Origin: Angiostrongylus vasorum
Taxonomy: Eukaryota; Nematoda; Chromadorea; Rhabditida; Metastrongylidae
NCBI GenBank assembly: GCA_018806985.1
Contig: JADANN010000437.1
Coordinates: 2,382,501 to 2,446,500 of the forward strand
Length of the DNA: 64,000 nt
Reading direction: 5' to 3'
Each line of letters opens with the position of its first letter. Position 1 is the stretch's first letter. The notes below the pieces were generated by a model. That model saw nothing but the letters and a program-made list of their open reading frames with translations, was not told where the DNA came from and did not search any database. The translations under genes and the position numbers were made by a program. Below are positions 46,814-58,600 of the stretch, piece by piece.

Positions 46814-48775
46814 CTACTGGTTCATCACTTTCACCATTTCTTCCCACATTTCATAACTAAGCGGCACTATGGTTTGATTTGTTTCAGAAGCCAATTTATT
46901 GTCCACTTGCAGACTCTGCCGCTCCTCGTTCGATACGTGCATCAAGACAGGAAGCCCTGAATCGCCAACTGATAACCGTACTCGACCATCCTTGATGAGG
47001 AATGAAACGTGGAACATATTTTCAACCGTTTTTCCAAAGTCCGTGGGATCCACCACAAATGAATAGAAATCGCTAGAAGGATTTTCCTCCCATGCTCTCT
47101 TCAGTCCTTTCCGCACCTTGTCCAACTCTTCCGCCACAGAAAGTTCATCATCAATACATCCTAACTGCTTGTTTGTGAGCACAACAGCTTTCTCCTTAAC
47201 ATCTTTTTTCCTCTTTATTTGTTCCTTCTTAAAAACCACTTGAGAAGCTGCCTCTTGATCATTGGACACAACTGGTCGTAATGACTGGTAGTTAAATGAT
47301 ACATCGTACGTCAAAGTCCCGTAGTTCTGACGACAAAACCATGCCCATTGATCGAGGCTTATCTTTGGTGGAGTAGATGCTTTTCGTGGCTGATCTAGAT
47401 TGTTAGGTGCTTCGTATGCTTCAGCAAGTGAACCCGTTCCATCAATTTCTGTGTCTTCTATTAGCAAAGGGTTGTCGTCATCTGAAGTGCATCGTGCTCT
47501 GCATTGTGACTGCGAAGTCATGTGAAGAATCAGTGCACTAGCGAAACTCTCTGGAGTGACGACCCTCTCGGCATTTGCATTTTGAAGTGACTGCATTTGG
47601 ATCTTCAAGGTTTTTGCCATAGACAACAGCGTATCGGCGTCTGCAGCAAGTTCTTTGCCTCCAGCTCCAATATTCTGAAAGGAACGATCAACATCATCGA
47701 GTGACTTCTTGAGATTTTCAATCACCAGCGAACTGTCTTCCTTATCAACTTCAGGTCGTCCTAAAGTTTATAACAGCTGATGAGTCTTGAAATATAACGA
47801 AACTATCTATAAAAGCTGACATGTGGATGCAATATGGATGTCGGACCTTCCTAAGGACATGTAGGACGACACCCTAAGGAGAAGACCGAAGTGATAGATA
47901 CCTTCGAATTGACTGCATATATCCTGATAAGCTTCACGAAGAGATGCACGTTTGGCAAAGTATTCAGATGGCTCAGCGTCGTTAACGATCGAATTGAGGT
48001 AATTGGCCTCTTCTACCTTGAAAAATCTTTTGCTATCTTTTCTTGACAACTAGTTTAATGATAAGAAATTAAGGAGTTATGATGGGGATAGGAGTCAGCA
48101 AGAGGCAGTCAGCAAAGCAGACCTAACAGCGCTAATGGGGCCAGTTAGGTTATCTTTTACTATTCCATTCATAACTATAACACGGGGATCGGGGAAGAAA
48201 CATGTAGTTCCTAAACTCTAAAGTGTAGGTACTCACATTTAGACTTTAGACTTACTTCACAAATATTTTCAAGTTTAGAGTTACTTTGCAAGTACTTTAG
48301 ACTTTAGTTCTTCGAGTTGTCTTGTTAAAACGTATAACTAAATGTTACCCATACTTATACACAGTCCTAAGCCTAAAAGCCTAAACCTAAGTTCTATACT
48401 TAGGCCTAGGCCTAATCCTAAACCTTAGCCTAAGCCTATATGTAGCTCTACATTCCTTTTCGAAATGTGCCGGCCTCCACATCGCTAAATCCACCAATCG
48501 CTTCAAATTTTGAAGATAACTACCAATAAGTATGTGCTGCATGAATAATGTAATTGTATTTCCGTTCAAAACCATCTGAGCTTTCGAACCTTTGGTAGAT
48601 TACATTTGCAAGAACATGAACCTCTAAACCTAAGATCGAGATTCTCGAGAAAGCCTTAATACAAAAGAATCAGGAAAACCTGTTTTCTAGTGAGACCATC
48701 CTCTTGTATCACGTCCTCTTCATCCTGATTTTCAGCTTCATGGGCACGATTGCTGTTTCTTAGCGGATGAGGCAT
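46814..48775 (-). CDS. nse-4: NSE4 (NSMCE4) kleisin subunit of the SMC5/6 complex
   Basis: NSE4 bridges the SMC5 and SMC6 heads and carries the NSE1/NSE3 ubiquitin-ligase module in the nuclear SMC5/6 DNA-repair complex. Exons on the - strand: 48775-48680 (ATG, 32 codons), 48049-47902 and 47760-46814 (TAG). Phases are 0 and 1, total 1191 nt, 396 aa, close to human NSMCE4A. The conserved C-terminal winged-helix (Nse4_C) block is read at about 47060-46930, with FYSFVVDPTDFGKTVENMF followed by FLIKDGRVRL and SGLP. The N-terminal SMC6-binding helix region begins LREAYQDICSQFE at the end of exon 2. Residues about 80-130 are helical and charged, as in a kleisin. The start is chosen as the first ATG after a TTCAG acceptor 12 nt upstream (first base 48787), suitable for spliced-leader addition. 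Intron 1 contains degenerate telomere-like repeats. Divergent from the MCPH1-like gene. Confidence 0.9.
48365..48440. repeat. Interstitial telomere-like GCCTAA/TTAGGC tract in nse-4 intron 1
   Basis: CCTAAGCCTAAAAGCCTAAACC, then TTAGGCCTAGGCCTAATCC, then CTTAGCCTAAGCC. Units are degenerate and appear in both orientations. TTAGGC is the telomeric repeat of nematodes. Confidence 0.65.
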
Positions 48776-48786
48776 GCCCCCCAAGT

Positions 48787-48797
48787 CCTGAATAGAT
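48787..48797 (-). promoter_or_regulatory. Spliced-leader-type acceptor upstream of the nse-4 ATG
   Basis: On the - strand TCTATTCAG ends at 48788, leaving a 12-nt leader before the ATG at 48775. It is the only good acceptor near the start and supports that start codon. Confidence 0.45.
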
Positions 48798-48982
48798 TAT
48801 TTCTGAGTACAGGTGACTGTCGTGTATCAGTACCTTAGTACTGTCGATGCCAGCAAAGATGAAAGCAGCGAAACCCCTAGATATCGCGAAAACCAAGAGT
48901 TCAACATTCCGGATTTGAAAGGCCGACGCGACGTCGCGCTGCGGCTAACGCGACCCATTTGTGCGCTGCTTTGTCCCCACTC

Positions 48983-48991
48983 GGCGGGAAA
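48983..48991 (+). promoter_or_regulatory. E2F/DP-type site in the nse-4/mcph-1 divergent promoter
   Basis: GGCGGGAAA matches the E2F/DP core. It lies about 210 bp upstream of the nse-4 ATG and 670 bp upstream of the mcph-1 ATG, in a locally GC-rich stretch (48925-48990, CGACGCGACGTCGCGCTGCGG) that contrasts with the AT-rich surroundings. A single motif match only. Confidence 0.4.
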
Positions 48992-49639
48992 TTCAAAATT
49001 CCCAAAAAGTGTGGCCTCTACTGGCTTGAAAGGTTATTTCTTTCAAATTTCTTCCTTCTGAAAGGAAATCCTAGCTTCTATTCGTAGGGAAAACAACTGA
49101 AGTATCAGTATTGATTTTTTCACTTTTCAGTCCATAGTCCATCCATTTCCTGCGTTAAAGAGCGATTTTCGTTTTATTATTTCGTGAGCTGTACTCATCT
49201 TCTCTTTAGAAATTGCCTTTATTTGACCGTTTCCTTTTGCTAAAGGCCTCTGTGGGCGGTTTTTGTTTAATAGTAGGCGTTGCATCTATTATTTGAGTGG
49301 GAGGTGCTAAACTGTCATTGGTGGTTTTCACTTTTTTCTTTGAGATCATTTTCCATTTCCGTGGTGTTTCCTTATGCCATCTCCTCTTCCTGACCCTTCT
49401 TCTTGCTTTTTTATTCTATTTCATTCTAAGGCATAATCGTACTTATTACCATTACGAGTTTCTTGAGAGTCGTGCGAAGCATTGGCCTTGTGATCACTTC
49501 AAAAGAGTGCTAATCAATATGTATTTTTTTTCTTCTGTAAGCATGCATATTGATTGGTAATACCGAGGTTAAAGGAAAGACGGTTTTAAAAGACGGTGCC
49601 AATCAGTTCATCAAATTATCCCTAATGATTCTGTGGATT

Positions 49640-49658
49640 TATGTTTAGCGAGTTTTCA
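49640..49658 (+). promoter_or_regulatory. Spliced-leader-type acceptor upstream of the mcph-1 ATG
   Basis: TTTATGTTTAG ends at 49649, nine bases before the ATG at 49659. This fits a trans-splice acceptor with a very short 5' UTR. An upstream cis exon cannot be excluded. Confidence 0.45.
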
Positions 49659-52600
49659 ATGACGACTGCTTTCAATTTTCCCGATCTGGATATCTCTCCC
49701 GTTTACTTCGAAAGTGGAGGCGATGTTGATGAACGGGAACACCAAACAGTTAGTGGAAGAAATCCTTCATTGGTGAGTACATAACATACTTTCTTTATTC
49801 GCTTTTCATGGCCCTTCCTCACTAGTTGTGTGGGCCCCAGAATAATTTACTCGCTTTACTCTTTCTTTTCGTGGCCCGTCCTCACTAGTTGTGGCGGGCC
49901 CACAATGTGACCACAAGCAGTCGCAGCCCTTGTGGATCAGAGGGAGATTTGCTACTATGTGACTAGTTTGGTACTAGGACGGTGGTGAGTTCTGGTATTG
50001 GTTTAGTCTTATCTGCGCTTCCTGATGGAAACGTCAGAATCCTTCTCAGCTTGGGAGACCCTGCTGGGGGGATGAAGGCCAGCCACGATGAGGCGGTGGA
50101 CCGTTGCAAGGGTTCGTATCACAGTGCTTTTGTTTCTTATCTACCAACTTAATAAACACTTTTAGCTCGTAGTGGCCTGTACGCTTTTATTTTTTAATTA
50201 TCTGATGTAAAAAATGTCTCATTTTTCTTGCAGAGTGGATTTTCTTTACAGAATGACGACGCTCTTCATGAAGTCTTGGGGGGTTTGTCCATTTCTGACT
50301 ACAATAATGGCAGAAGTCTGTATGACTTCACGCAAAGTCGAAATTTTCCAGGGTAGATGTTGGAAAGACTTTTTTCTTTAATTGGAAACATTGACTCTAA
50401 AAAGCTTCTTGTCTCTGTTGAATCATCCTTAGATAGACACTGTCCAGAGAAATATCGATTTCAATATCCTACCTTAATGCCAAGGGCCTGTGTAGCGCGC
50501 AGTGGTTGGAGGCGCCCTGCAATAAACTTGGGGTCGATCTCCGCGACGCAGACTCACCAAGCGTTCCATCCCTCTGGGGTTGCAAATTGATGCTAGACTT
50601 CTCTGGGAGGATAGCAGCACTGGTTCCATAAATCGGTAGGCCATCGTGGGTCATTATAAAGGCCAGATATGCATTCAGTAACCTCCAGCGATGCCTAATG
50701 AGGTCGAATGCATGGGGCATCCAACCCCTCAGGGATGGATCAATGCCGAGAGCTCATTCCTTTATACTTTATATGTTACCGCAAAATTCTGTTAAATCTG
50801 TACGTTTTAGTATCATTTCAGGTTGACAGATATAAAAGTCAGGTGTGTAAAGACATTTCCATCAACCCCTTTTTTCGGCTCAGTTGTCTTGTTTTCTTAT
50901 GCATACTTCATATCTCTTATAACTTTATTATGAGTTTTGAGTGCAATTTCTGTGTGGTATTTCCTAAAACTGTCCTGGTTGCATGCTATTTAGCTCCAGA
51001 GATTTCCTTATTTCCCTAAGCTTACGTTGAATAAACTAAGTTCGGTTTCAGATTTTGAAGATGAAGAGCGCTTCAAAGAGGGCTATCCATTTCCACAACG
51101 GAGTTCTGAACTAAATGGGAAGTCTACGGGTGCAGACCGTTGTCGTCCTACAGAAACTGGAGATTCCTTTAACACTTCATCTGAAGAAGTCTTCGCCGCA
51201 ATGGAATGTGAGATGAGGCAATGGCTAAGTTCTATAGTCGAATCCTGTGATATCGCGGGCAACTTGCGTGACTCCTTCAGTAATACTCTCAGTGGCTGTC
51301 GAATAACGGTAGAGATGGGATGCTGCAAAGAGTCCGCTGAAGACGTGCGATCACGTCTTCGTCGTATGGGAGCCGTTGTTTCAAGGCGTTTAACGGACAC
51401 GACGACTCATGTAGTTTATTCCTTTGGCGGGAAGCCTGCTGTTTTGAAACGTATATTTGCTCAGACGAAGAGACCTTTCCTTGTAGATCCGCATTGGGTA
51501 TATGAGTGAGTTTTTCCTGGCCTACCCAATAGTTCTAGTATTGAATAATTAGCAAAAGTGGTTTGAATCCCATTATTCTTGAAGATATAAAGAGGCGCTA
51601 ATGGAGTCATTACAGTGGGGCTATCCATTTTTCGATGCAATTTGGACGTTTTTTTTTAAAAAGTTTTACACGTTTTAATTTTATTTACTGCCTACTCTTT
51701 CACAATCTCATAAAATACCCTACCATTAAAAACAGTAGGCAATAAAGAAAAAGTGGCCACATTGTGATTTAGGGCGCGTGTGGCGCAGTGGTTGGAGGCG
51801 CCACTGCGACACACACGTGTAATCGACCTTCGCGCCCATGGCCCACCAAGCCTTCCATCTCTCCGGGGTCGGCAGATTGATACCAGACTTCTCTGGGAGG
51901 ATAGCAGCACTGGCTGGATACATCGGTAGGCCACCGCGAGTCGTTGTACAGGTCAGATATGCATTCAGTCACCTCCAACGATACTTAATGAAGTCGAATG
52001 CATGGCTCATCCCTCAGGGATTGATCAACGCCGACAGCTTTATCCTTTATCCTTTATTGTGATTTATACCACAGCTTCAGCTTAACTGAGTTCAATGTCG
52101 ATTTGTGTTCCCCGGATCAATCCCGTTGATGGGTGATAGCTGATGACATCTTACAGGCTAAAACACGGCTGAGAAAAAAGGCGAAACGAAGGAACCGCAT
52201 GGTGTGGTGGTGAAGGCGTTACCCCCGGAAAGGGTAATAGCGTGTCCGGTCCCCACCGCAGGGACCAGCGGTCCGGAGTTTTGCAAATGTCTCGACATCA
52301 TTATTTCTACACGTTTTGTTCTGTCGTGTCATTGTCTACTTTCTACGACTTTCCTCTTACTTTAAGGTGCTTCAAATCACGCAGGCGAGTATCTGAGGAG
52401 CAGTTTTCGCTCTACGAATGCCGTTATTTGTTAAACGTTCTTCGTCAAGTCATTGTATGTGCTGTTCGGTTTTTTCACTTTCTTGTTGTTTGATATCTCC
52501 AAGAATTGTTCTGAATATTGGTCGTACCCTCATATTTGTACAGGATGAGCAGAACGCCTCTCATTGCCGGGATATGCCTCATTTTGAGAATTCGGATGTG

Positions 52601-55600
52601 CACACTTCTGCATCTATTTCATTTGCTAACGAAGGTCAACTACCTTGTCGGAGAGTGTCAGAGGTAGGAGAGTTTTCATTTTCTTCTGAGGTCATTTACA
52701 AGCATGTACTCACTTTTTAACTTGTTGAGCATGGTAAATGAGATTGCATTCTTTTTTTTATATCTTTTCATTGTTCGGTAGGGCGAATTTTGGGATAAGA
52801 TGGGGACCATTACGCTTCACAGTGTCTTCCTGAGGTGAAAACAGTATACGGTGCGGTCTTTGCTTCACTCATCGGTTCTTGTAGCGCTAGTTTATTTGGC
52901 ATATTCCAGAGGCGTTAACTGTAATGATTGCTGGTTGCCTTATAGCAACGTACTCGTTATCGTTGAAACATTTGGGACCGTACTGTTTTTATCGATAACC
53001 GCTGGTAATTTCTCGATTACTGCAGTAATTGAAGAGTTACAGACTCCGTATACCTGCGGAAAAGATTTTGATTTTTTTCCCTTCAAGAGCGTACTACTTT
53101 GCATAAACATGTGTTCAACTTTATAGTCCTCTACGGAACTTGTTTTGGAATTTCTTAAAAACCGACTTTCGTTGAGTACCTCGGTAACAATAGTCAGTAA
53201 TTCTGTGCATGATTGAGCTAATACAGGATTGGTATAACTTTTATTCGGCCAACATTTCAGTGCCTTCTTCTTCAGAGCCACGTTGATCCGAGTCGATGGT
53301 GCACAGCTGGTCGTTGTCGCTTCCACCGGCAATTCTCTTTGTATGGGACAGGTATTGGTCTTCCCACTATCCACATGGATCTCCAATCTGGTGGGCAATG
53401 CGTCCTGTAGCAGACGACGAGCAGCTATAACGCGGCAGCGATTAACAGTGGACCACAAACTGGGATCAACGTGACCCTGAGGAAGGCGAAGCTCTTGTCA
53501 GCTCAGTCATCTAGGGAATCATTGTTTTGGAATTTCAATAATGCTGAGACATTGGCAAAACTCCGTACCGCAGGTATCTGCGGTGGGGGGCGAATGAGTT
53601 ACTGCCCTTTCCGGGGGGTAACGCGTTCACCACCACACCATGCGGGCCCTTCGTTTCGCCTGTCTCTCAGCTAGTTCTATCGATTTCTGCCGTCAGCAAT
53701 CACCTGTCAGTGGGATTGATCTGGGGAGCCCAAATCGGCAATGAACCTAGTTAAGCTGAGGCTTTAGTTATAATCACAATCTTAACCGTTTTATTTACTG
53801 TCTACTCCTTTTTAGTGGCGGGGCTTCCCAGATTAATCCCGCTGAAGATTGATTGCTGACGGCAGAGATCGACAGAACTAGCTGAGAGAGGCGAAACGAA
53901 GGACGCGCATGGTGGTGTGGTGGTGAACGCGTTACTCCGCGGAAAGGACAATAACGCGTTCGTTCCCTACCGCAGACACCTGCGGTCCGAACTTTCCCAG
54001 TATCTCAGCATCATTGAAGTTATGTTTCGCAATATACCCTGCCATTAAAAAAAAAGAGTAGGCAGTAAATAAAACGGTTAAGATTGTGATTATAACTAAA
54101 GCCTCAGCTTAACTAGGTTGAGATTGTTTTGGAATTGTTTGAAAACCGGCAGTGAAGTCTTTGAAATACCCAACACGTACTCAGCAGTCGTACATTCTGT
54201 AGCCATGTCGTTCTCCTGATTCTCCTATAGCTTAGGCGCTCGCTGTGTCCGAAATTCAACGATAAAAAAAAGGGGGAAAAATAGGTTTGGTGCTAGCACC
54301 TCAAGGCAGTGGTAAATGATTCAGGTATTTGCAGATTCTGCAAGTTTTAGCTTCAATTAAAAATCTCCACTTAGAAATGAGAATGTTGGCATAGAAGTGG
54401 TGGCAAGTAGTATTTGCATACGGCGCTGGTCAATGCCTGAGACATGAGGAAAGGAGGTGTCGCTCATTCGATTTCATCAAGCGCCATAGCTGTGATTGAA
54501 TGCGCATCTACCCTACACAATGAATGACAGTGGTCTACTAGTGCATAACGTCAAAGTTTTTATCCTGTACGAGAAGTCTGATACCAATTCGTCGAGACAT
54601 AATGGTTAAAAGGTTTAGTGGTCGCAGGGCGCGAGGTAGAACCAGTAGACGATTGAGTCTGTATTGCAGGGAATTCCTAACCACTGTACTACACACATCA
54701 TTTTAGAACTATATGAATCATAAGACTGAAAGGGAGCGTTATTTTCTATCCGTATGAATAAGATGCCTCCCAACAGTTCAGCGCCTCATCGTGGCTGGAA
54801 AGTGTTCCTGGGTGTCGCACTGCAATGTACAGTGGGTGATTCATTCGCTGGCAGGGTCTCCTAAGCGAGAAGGAGCCAGGCGTTTACATCAGGAAACCCA
54901 GCTAAGAATAAACCAACATCGGGATCCACCACCGTGCTGGTATCAAACTAGTCGTGTGGTGGCAAATCTCCCTCTGATCCACAAGGGAGGCGACTGCCTG
55001 TGGCAGTGACGACCTGGGACAGACTTCAGCTAGGCCGAGCTCGGAGGTCCGAAGAACCACAGTGGGTAAACGAGCAAAAAATCCGAAAAAGTAGAGATTT
55101 TGCTGGGTCCCCCCCACAACCAGCGGGGGTCGGGCTATCCAAGTATCCAACTAAGTAAGTATGTATCACATGCGACAAATATCGTTGCTTATGTGTTGCG
55201 ATTCATCATTGTTTAAAATTGGAGCAATTATTTACGAACACGCATTGAAAAGTCCCCTTTTTTTTCGGATGTGGAGGTAACGTTCGATAGGACAATGTCT
55301 GCTTCTGAGCTTCTGGTCAAAATAGATCTCTTATCAAAGCGTTTGGATAGGATTGTTGGTTGGTTCTTTTTACTTCTCTGTTTTCTACTTCTAACTGTAC
55401 ATTCATTCTCCAGGCATTCCCAATTGTGTGCTAGGAAGTCGTTGTCCCAGCGCTTTGAAAGGTAAAACCATAGAAAAGTTCGACTTTCTTTTCATGTTAT
55501 GTTCACTTGTTGTAATAAATTAAGAAGTAAAATTTGAGGAGATGGTCGGTCGATTGCCGCTAATCACTACGGTCTCAACAAAGATGCTCAAAAGGTGTTT

Positions 55601-58600
55601 TTAAAGAATTCACTAGGGAAATCTTGACGTTTAGAACTAGATACGTGTTTTGGTGTTTTTTAAGGGTTCAATGACCGTTGGGATTATGCGAAGACGTACT
55701 CATTCTGCGTTTCCACTGGAGTATCGTGAGCCATTATGTGGTGCTGTTCTATGGGCTCGGAAGCTGAAGGGTCAGAAGTTACTACCAACATTAGCAAATT
55801 TGGAATACCGAAGTTTTGGTCATATGAAGTGATTCATTTCTTTTTAGACGAACAAGATGCAATTTGTGGTCGTACAAGGCGTTACAATTTTACTGATGTG
55901 CATTCTGCCAAAGAGAATGAAGGTCATTGTAATCTTATGCTTTGTGTGTGTCTATTATAACCTTTACTTACTTAGTAAGATATTTAGATGGAGCGTCCTC
56001 ACCGATTGTGCGGGCCGCAGCATAATTCCCATTTTTTTGGAGTTTCGCTGGCTTACCCGTTGTAGTTTCCTGGAGTTCGGAGGTCATCCTAGCCAAATTC
56101 TGCCCCAGTTCATCGCCACCACAGACAGTTGCTTCGCCAGGCCGCCTTTTTGTATCGGAGGAGAATTTGCCACCATGCGACTGGTCTAATACTAGGACGG
56201 TAGTGGATCCTGGTATTGGTATTGGTTTACTTTTAGCTAGGTTTTCTGATGGGAACGCCGGACTCCTCAGCTTGGGAGACCGTGCTGTGGGGATAAATCC
56301 CATCGCTGTACATCGCAACCCGACACCCAGGAACACCTCCCAGCCACGATAGGGGGGTAAATCGTTGGGAGGATTATTTACCTTTATCACTTAAAATCCC
56401 GTTATTGAACAGTTGGCAATTTTTATTCGTCCTTGACACACGTAAAGGATACTCACTTTTTCTCCGCTTTCGGATTGACAAAAAGGGTGTGGTGATTTTG
56501 TTTCAAGAATTTTTGTATTCACTTTTGCTAGTGAGAACATAGTTACGGATGGCTTATGAGGCATGGGCTTATCCTTAGCAAGATTTCCAAGTGAACGTGG
56601 CCCTTCTTGGCGAGGGATCCTAGTGGTGGAAGACTTCTGTCCTTCTCTCTTCCACCCGAGTACGATGGGAAGGGCTGTGTGTCATTAGGTGTATAACTAA
56701 TTGTCATCTTTGATTGAGTTGTTTGTTCGGTTTGTTTGATAGAGAATATTTGTTAACAATATCATATCAAGCTGCAAAATTATGCAATTTTTGGGGTTAT
56801 TGATTAGCAGTAAATTACTCGCCATTCATTTTATCTTGCAGGTTTAGCCCCAATCCGTTCTAACAATTTAGCTACTCGTCCGAGAAAAGTTCTCCAGGTG
56901 AGGGGTAACATGGTGTGGTAAGCTTCGCGTATTTTTGAAACTAGACATGTCATAGACAGGCAGATAACATTTTATGTTTCGATGTTCCTACTTAAAAAAA
57001 GTGGTCAGAATAATTATTAGGTTAGGAGCTCGTGTAACACAGTGGTCGGAGGAGCCCTGCTATACACGCATTCCCGCGCCTCAGACTCACCAAGCTTTTC
57101 ATCCCTCCGGCGTGACCAGATTGGTACCAGACTTTTCTGGGAGTTTGGCAGCACTGGCTCGATGCATCGGTAGACCACTGCGAGTCATTGTAAAGGCCAG
57201 ATATTCATTTAATCACCTCCAAACGATGCTTAGTGAAGTCGATGCGTGGCGCATCTCTGCGGGATTGATCAACGCCGAGAGCTTTATCCTCTATTTTTTT
57301 ATTAGATTGTCTTCCTGTGAGGCCACTTCCATGATGTTCGTTAATCTCTTAGTGTAGTCTTGTGTTTCTTATAGGTTTGCTAAAAGGCTTTGGACAAGTT
57401 ACTGGTTTGTCCTTTATGAAACAAATTTATTGTCAGTGAACACAATCATGCTTTTAGAATGGCGTGTTGCGATCTATAGGTTAAATTCAAGGCAGTATGC
57501 CTCTTTTCTTCCTTTTTGTCTCTTTTTTCTGTTGCTTTTCCAACTTTAGTCAGTGTGAATGGAAAGGCTATCAACGTACGAAGTCACCTCTTGACCTCAG
57601 ATCCACTGCGATTCAGAAATTTCTCCGTGTTTCTTGGTGCCTTGATAAAAATGTTCTTTTTCTTTCGAGGGGGTGGAGCCTAATGTGAAAGATGTGCGAC
57701 AACCTGTTGAAATACGAGTTTCGCAAAAGCCCCACAAATCTGTGGAGGACAGTTCTGAGCTGGATGGTCTTCTTGGATTTCGAGCTCCACCTCATGGCTT
57801 GTTTTTCATTGTCATTCCTTTTCTATGTGGAATCCCCTATCATAATTCTATGATCATAGCTATATTAAGGAGGTGTGTATGGTCCACTTATTAAAACTTC
57901 ATCTTCTTTGATAAATAATTTACAACTGGAATCCAGTTCGGAGGATTTTATTAATAAGCAGCGTTCATGTGCTGTTAGCAGAAGCCGTGATGGAATTGTG
58001 TTCACTGGTTTTCCTAAACGGAAAGAGAAAGAACTGCATGCTGACGTCAACAATTTGGGTTTAAGGATCCAGAAAAAGATTAACAAGCGGACCCACTGCG
58101 TCATAAGTGCTAACGGAGAGCGCACTCTGAATGTTATGCGTGCTGTGATTCTTGGAATACCCGTAATAACGGCTGATTGGATAGAGACGTGCCTCGAGCA
58201 GAATAGGTTTTTGCCGTTTGATAAGTTCTGTTATGAACAGTGGCAGGAATTGATCCAAGTATGTTCTGCATTTATTTCTTTATCAGTAAGATGAGCAGAA
58301 GATAAAACTCACGGCGTTCACCTATACCTGGCGGATGAGCCGTGCATTGATTAAGCATCACTCGAGGTGATTGAATGCATATCCGCCGTGGGCTACCGCT
58401 CTATCGAGTTAACGATGCTATCCTCCTAGACAACTCTGGCACCAAATCCCTAACCCCGGGCAGATGAAGGGGGGCGTGTAGCGTGGTGGTCGGAGACACT
58501 GCAATACACATGGGATCGATCATCGCGCCCCAGGCCCACCAAGCCGTCCATCCCTCCGGTGTCGGCAAATTGGTGCCAGACTTCTCTGGAACGATAGGTG

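Larger units (their letters stand above)
48780..49650. promoter_or_regulatory. Bidirectional intergenic region between nse-4 and mcph-1
   Basis: About 0.87 kb with no coding exon recognised. The left third contains the GC-rich E2F-like block; the right two thirds are T-rich. It is free of the SINE families that fill almost every other gap of this size in the window, which suggests constraint, though that is only an impression. Confidence 0.45.
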
